Below are positions 43,466 through 45,643 of a stretch of DNA of 45,643 nt, piece after piece. The translations under genes and the position numbers were made by a program. Positions within the stretch are counted from its first letter, which is position 1, and each line of letters opens with the position of its first letter. The stretch is from contig CANPXX010000006.1 in NCBI GenBank assembly GCA_947587085.1, positions 1-45,643 on the forward strand, written 5' to 3'. The notes under the pieces were generated by a model. The model searched no databases and was not told the DNA's origin. It was given only the letters and a program-made list of their open reading frames with translations. This DNA is from an uncultured Clostridia bacterium. GTDB taxonomy: Bacteria > Bacillota > Clostridia > Christensenellales > Borkfalkiaceae.

Positions 43466-44923
43466 CTACCGCCGCTTTTCCTCATAGTACAGCGTCACCG
43501 TGCGCGCGGCGGAAACGGAGACGCTCTCGGAATACAGCTTCGCATTCTCTTTATCGATTTCCTCTCGTTCAAATTCAACGATCAAAACCCGCTCCGTATC
43601 CAAATGCTCCAAATTATAATTATCCGCCTTGTAACTAAATGCAACCGCAACATAGGCATGGATTTCTTCGAGCGTATCGCCGTAACGAATCAACATCATA
43701 TAGTTGCTTTTTGTGCAGGAGCCCATATAAAATGCCGAGGATACTGACGAATTTTCGGTCTTATATCCAAACAGAACCTCGGCGTTCTCGTATTCAGGAA
43801 TTGGGTCTGCTTTATCCCGTATGTCATTCCCCTGGCAGCCGTCCTTTGCAAGTTTTTTCAAAACATTTTGCGCCAAGATTACAAATTGAGGGTCATCTTC
43901 TTCGGTTGACCTGTTACAATTCGAACTATCGAGTTTTTTTAGAGAATTTTTTTGATTTAAGGATTCTGCAAATTCATTTGGCGTCAACTTGTTTACCGTA
44001 TAATCTACATTTATCTTAAAATAATCATAAGTCCTTGAATTGTTCAAGCTGGAGCAATAAGACCCAAACCCTAACCCGTCATCCTTGTCATTTACATGTG
44101 TTACTTTTATGAGTTCTAAGGTTACCCCATAATTTGCCTTTGTCAAAATGCTGTTGTCTGCTTTTAGCGTTTCCTCCAACGTCTTTGCAAGGAGCGGAAT
44201 GTTGTATTTTCTTTGCCCGTTCACCGTCTCATAGACGTATTGGGCGACGTCTTTATAGGCGGGAAGCGTCAGCGCAACTGAGCCGACCTTGGAGAGCGCG
44301 TATTCGTCCTCCCCGACCTGCCACGCGACGCCCGCGTCGTCCGTGAAGTGCAGACGGATACCATCGGCTTGGAGCTCGCCCTCCGCATATGCCGTCCATG
44401 CGATGTCGCGAAGCGCTGCAAGACAGCTCTTGGAGGTCTCCCACACTTCGCCGTCTCCGCAAAAATCGCGCTCCCATGCGTCGCCGTTTTTGGCGATGAT
44501 GTAGTTCTCCCCGCCCTTTTCCGCATAGTAGACGACCGTCCCCCCATCGGTGACCTTCACAAGATCGGAGGCATAGTCGTACTGCTTCCCGTTCGCCGTA
44601 TAGCGATAATTGTCCTTCACCTGTTCGAGAAAGCGGTCGAGCCGCGCGACCGCGTCCGCAAGCGTCTCCTCTGCGTCCTCCTCGGGCTCCTCTGTCTTAT
44701 CCCCGTCGGGCTCGGAAGGAGTCGAGGGATTGGACGGCGTGGACGGATTCGAAGGTGTGGAGGGATTCGACGGAGTCGATGGCGTGGATGGTGTGGACGG
44801 TGTGGTGGGCGTTTGAGGGGTCTGCGCCGAGGGATCTCCCCCGCCCGTACATGCGGCGATGCCGAAGCAGAGGCAAAGCGCGGTCAGCAGAGCAAACAAA
44901 ACAAGCAAAAGTTTCTTTTTCAT
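43466..44923 (-). CDS. Secreted lipoprotein with a Pro/Thr/Ser repeat linker, function unknown
   Basis: A 485-residue lipoprotein. Residues 1-25 are a signal ending AAC, so Cys25 is the lipid anchor. About 33-70 is a low-complexity linker of TPS/NPS triplets (a surface spacer), then an acidic segment. The rest has no motif I recognise; it is rich in Tyr, Asp and Lys and looks like a secreted beta-rich domain pair. The middle of the gene (about 43.6-44.2 kb) is more A+T-rich than the genome, hinting at later acquisition. AGGAG lies 6 nt before the ATG, after a long structured leader with a terminator. Confidence 0.75.
   Translation of the reverse strand: MKKKLLLVLFALLTALCLCFGIAACTGGGDPSAQTPQTPTTPSTPSTPSTPSNPSTPSNPSTPSNPSTPSEPDGDKTEEPEEDAEETLADAVARLDRFLEQVKDNYRYTANGKQYDYASDLVKVTDGGTVVYYAEKGGENYIIAKNGDAWERDFCGDGEVWETSKSCLAALRDIAWTAYAEGELQADGIRLHFTDDAGVAWQVGEDEYALSKVGSVALTLPAYKDVAQYVYETVNGQRKYNIPLLAKTLEETLKADNSILTKANYGVTLELIKVTHVNDKDDGLGFGSYCSSLNNSRTYDYFKINVDYTVNKLTPNEFAESLNQKNSLKKLDSSNCNRSTEEDDPQFVILAQNVLKKLAKDGCQGNDIRDKADPIPEYENAEVLFGYKTENSSVSSAFYMGSCTKSNYMMLIRYGDTLEEIHAYVAVAFSYKADNYNLEHLDTERVLIVEFEREEIDKENAKLYSESVSVSAARTVTLYYEEKRR
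44718..44814. repeat. 9-bp tandem units encoding the TPS/NPS linker
   Basis: A run of in-frame 9-bp units such as GGATTCGAA and GGCGTGGAC encodes repeated TPS and NPS triplets. Unit length is a multiple of three, so copy-number change would alter linker length without shifting frame. Confidence 0.8.
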
Positions 44924-44940
44924 ACAACACTCCTGAAAAT

Positions 44941-45092
44941 AAAAAATAAGGACGCCTCAATATGAGACGCCCGCTTAGGGTATCCCATATTGTTGCGACA
45001 CAATTGATTTCCTTTCGCTTCAACACACAGGAAAAAGGGATACACCTACGCCGAGGTTGTAACCTGTGTGTCAATGCTTTCAATTGTGTCGC
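44941..45092 (-). ncRNA. Candidate structured RNA (about 150 nt): leader switch or small RNA ending in an intrinsic terminator
   Basis: Read on the minus strand the RNA starts at about 45092. P1 is a perfect 13-pair stem, GCGACACAATTGA (45092-45080) with its complement (45007-44995). Inside it P2 is ACACACAGG/CCTGTGTGT (45071-45063/45031-45023), lengthened by two G-U and one A-U pair. P3 (45061-45041) is a bulged hairpin with a six-base loop. GTATCCC (45043-45037) is complementary to GGGATAC (44986-44980), outside P1, allowing a pseudoknot or switch. A ten-pair terminator hairpin with two G-U pairs (44972-44950) and TTATTTTTT ends it. On the opposite strand the G-U pairs would be A-C mismatches, which supports RNA from the minus strand. 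I recognise no known class. Confidence 0.68.
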
Positions 45093-45098
45093 ATGTTC

Positions 45099-45127
45099 AG
45101 TATAGCATAGCGCGCGAATTTTTGCAA
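45099..45127 (-). promoter_or_regulatory. Promoter of the structured RNA / lipoprotein gene
   Basis: TTGCAA, 17-nt spacer, TATACT on the minus strand, with an extended -10 (TGC before TATACT). Counting 5-7 nt places the start at 45094-45092, the first base of P1. Confidence 0.8.
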
Positions 45128-45280
45128 GTGTTTGGGGAATTTTTCATTGCCATTTCGACCGCCATACCTTCTTTTGTACTTCCAAGGACGCACAAGCGCG
45201 AAGTGGCGGAGGCGTAGCTCCAATTATGTCATTTGCCCGCCGCGCAGTGGCGCACAAGCGCGAAGCGCGAAGTAGCGGAG

Positions 45281-45362
45281 GCGTAGCTCCAATTATGTCA
45301 TTTTGAGCGGAGGCGAAGCCGAAGTCGAAAAATCTCTACCGCATTATAGCAAGGTCGAGATG
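45281..45362 (+). repeat. Direct repeat copy 1 (82 bp)
   Basis: Begins GCGTAGCTCCAATTATGTCA and ends AAGGTCGAGATG. It is near-identical to 45561-45643, differing by an A/G change and one inserted A. A related arm in reverse orientation follows at about 45350-45416. Confidence 0.9.
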
Positions 45363-45370
45363 TTTCGACT

Positions 45371-45403
45371 CGAGCGCCCGCGCCCATTGGGCGCGGGCGC
45401 TCG
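45371..45403. repeat. Perfect 15-bp palindromic hairpin inside the repeat block
   Basis: CGAGCGCCCGCGCCC-ATT-GGGCGCGGGCGCTCG, a fully paired GC-rich stem with a three-base loop and no T run. It forms the centre of an inverted pair of repeat arms. Confidence 0.9.
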
Positions 45404-45560
45404 GCTCAACATGACAAAAAGCAACGGCTTCGCCTTACGGCTACTTCAGCGCAAAGCGCGAAGCGCCGAAGCGAAGTAGCGGAGGCGAAGTAGCGGAGGC
45501 GAAGCTCCAACAATGACATTTTGCCCGCCGCGCATGCTCCCTTCTGTCATGCCGCCCGCC

Positions 45561-45643
45561 GCGTAGCTCCAATTATGTCATTTTGAGCGGAGGCGAAGCC
45601 GAAGTCGAAAAATCTCTACCGCATTATAAACAAGGTCGAGATG
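45561..45643 (+). repeat. Direct repeat copy 2 (83 bp, reaches window end)
   Basis: Second copy of the 45281 unit, 280 bp downstream. The block probably continues beyond the window. Confidence 0.9.

Larger units (their letters stand above)
45128..45643. other. Gene-free block of dispersed intergenic repeats
   Basis: No reading frame is supported here. The stretch is a mosaic of units such as GCGGAGGCGTAGCTCC, CAAGCGCGAAG and ATGTCATTTTGAGCGGAGGC. The unit GTCATTTTGAGCGGAGGCG...GTCGAAAAATCTC resembles the TGTCATTCTGAGC...GAATCTC family of intergenic repeats found in many gut and environmental bacteria. Confidence 0.8.

Noticed and set aside
44941-45092. 6S RNA or SRP RNA
   Set aside because: The nested stem with internal loops loosely resembles 6S, but the paired part is only about 98 nt and the SRP loop motif is absent.
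44941-45092. A known riboswitch class (TPP, cobalamin, SAM, c-di-GMP, fluoride, ZTP, THF and similar)
   Set aside because: None of the conserved cores that I know was recognised; this is by memory only and needs a covariance-model search.
45128-45643. CRISPR array
   Set aside because: The units are irregular in length and spacing, partly inverted, and have no unique spacers or cas genes.

Overview
The window is 45.6 kb of a GC-rich (visibly near 58-60 %) chromosome from an anaerobic, fermentative member of the Bacillota (Clostridia). The evidence is anaerobic ribonucleotide reductase nrdDG, a monomeric [FeFe] hydrogenase beside adhE, a murB/whiA/dnaE/pfkA cluster, and the sporulation genes yabP-yabQ next to a divIC-like gene. 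Genus assignment is not possible by eye; a gut Clostridia lineage such as Christensenellales would fit but is inference. There are 39 protein genes, 31 of them on the minus strand, with no tRNA, rRNA, CRISPR array or insertion sequence seen. Large plus-strand ORFs opposite real genes are shadows.

Left part (1-8.2 kb): two coupled CobW/G3E GTPases, one with a His/Cys-rich metal-binding insert and one fused to a DUF1980-like (YcgQ/TIGR03943) domain; an M29 aminopeptidase; nrdD-nrdG behind a consensus promoter with two NrdR boxes 32 bp apart; a PfkB-type sugar kinase with a palindromic operator candidate; and pfkA. 8.2-15.7 kb: murB, PHP phosphatase, whiA, dnaE (whiA/dnaE overlap as ATGA), a secreted solute-binding-like protein and a DUF1540 protein. 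The rapZ-yvcK pair usually seen beside whiA is absent here. 15.8-23.3 kb: rplI, [FeFe] hydrogenase, adhE, valS.

23.4-28.9 kb: a three-gene SsuABC/ThiY-like ABC importer, a convergent membrane protein whose ORF runs about 300 bp antisense into the permease gene, and an unusual PadR regulator extended by a long coiled coil and four membrane helices. 28.9-38.3 kb: an overlapping operon DUF1934-UPF0173-rho-ROK kinase, tyrA, a YgjP-like metalloprotease divergent from aroA, a GH127 beta-L-arabinofuranosidase and a low-molecular-weight phosphatase divergent from an XRE regulator. 38.6-44.9 kb: yabP-yabQ-divIC-like-ppx/gppA-M50 protease in one run, typA, and a secreted Pro/Thr/Ser-linker lipoprotein.

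Four signals stand out beyond gene content. (1) A roughly 150-nt structured RNA starts at a consensus promoter exactly at its closing stem and ends in an intrinsic terminator ahead of the lipoprotein gene; its G-U pairs indicate that the minus-strand RNA is the functional form. (2) Five genes (DUF1934, ygjP-like, aroA, XRE, yabP) have a clear promoter whose -10 box ends only 6-8 nt before the ATG and no convincing Shine-Dalgarno sequence, implying leaderless mRNAs. (3) A dyad element (AAGTACTATG-N5-CATAA on the minus strand) recurs five times at gene boundaries. (4) The right end, beyond 45.1 kb, is a gene-free block of dispersed intergenic repeats.
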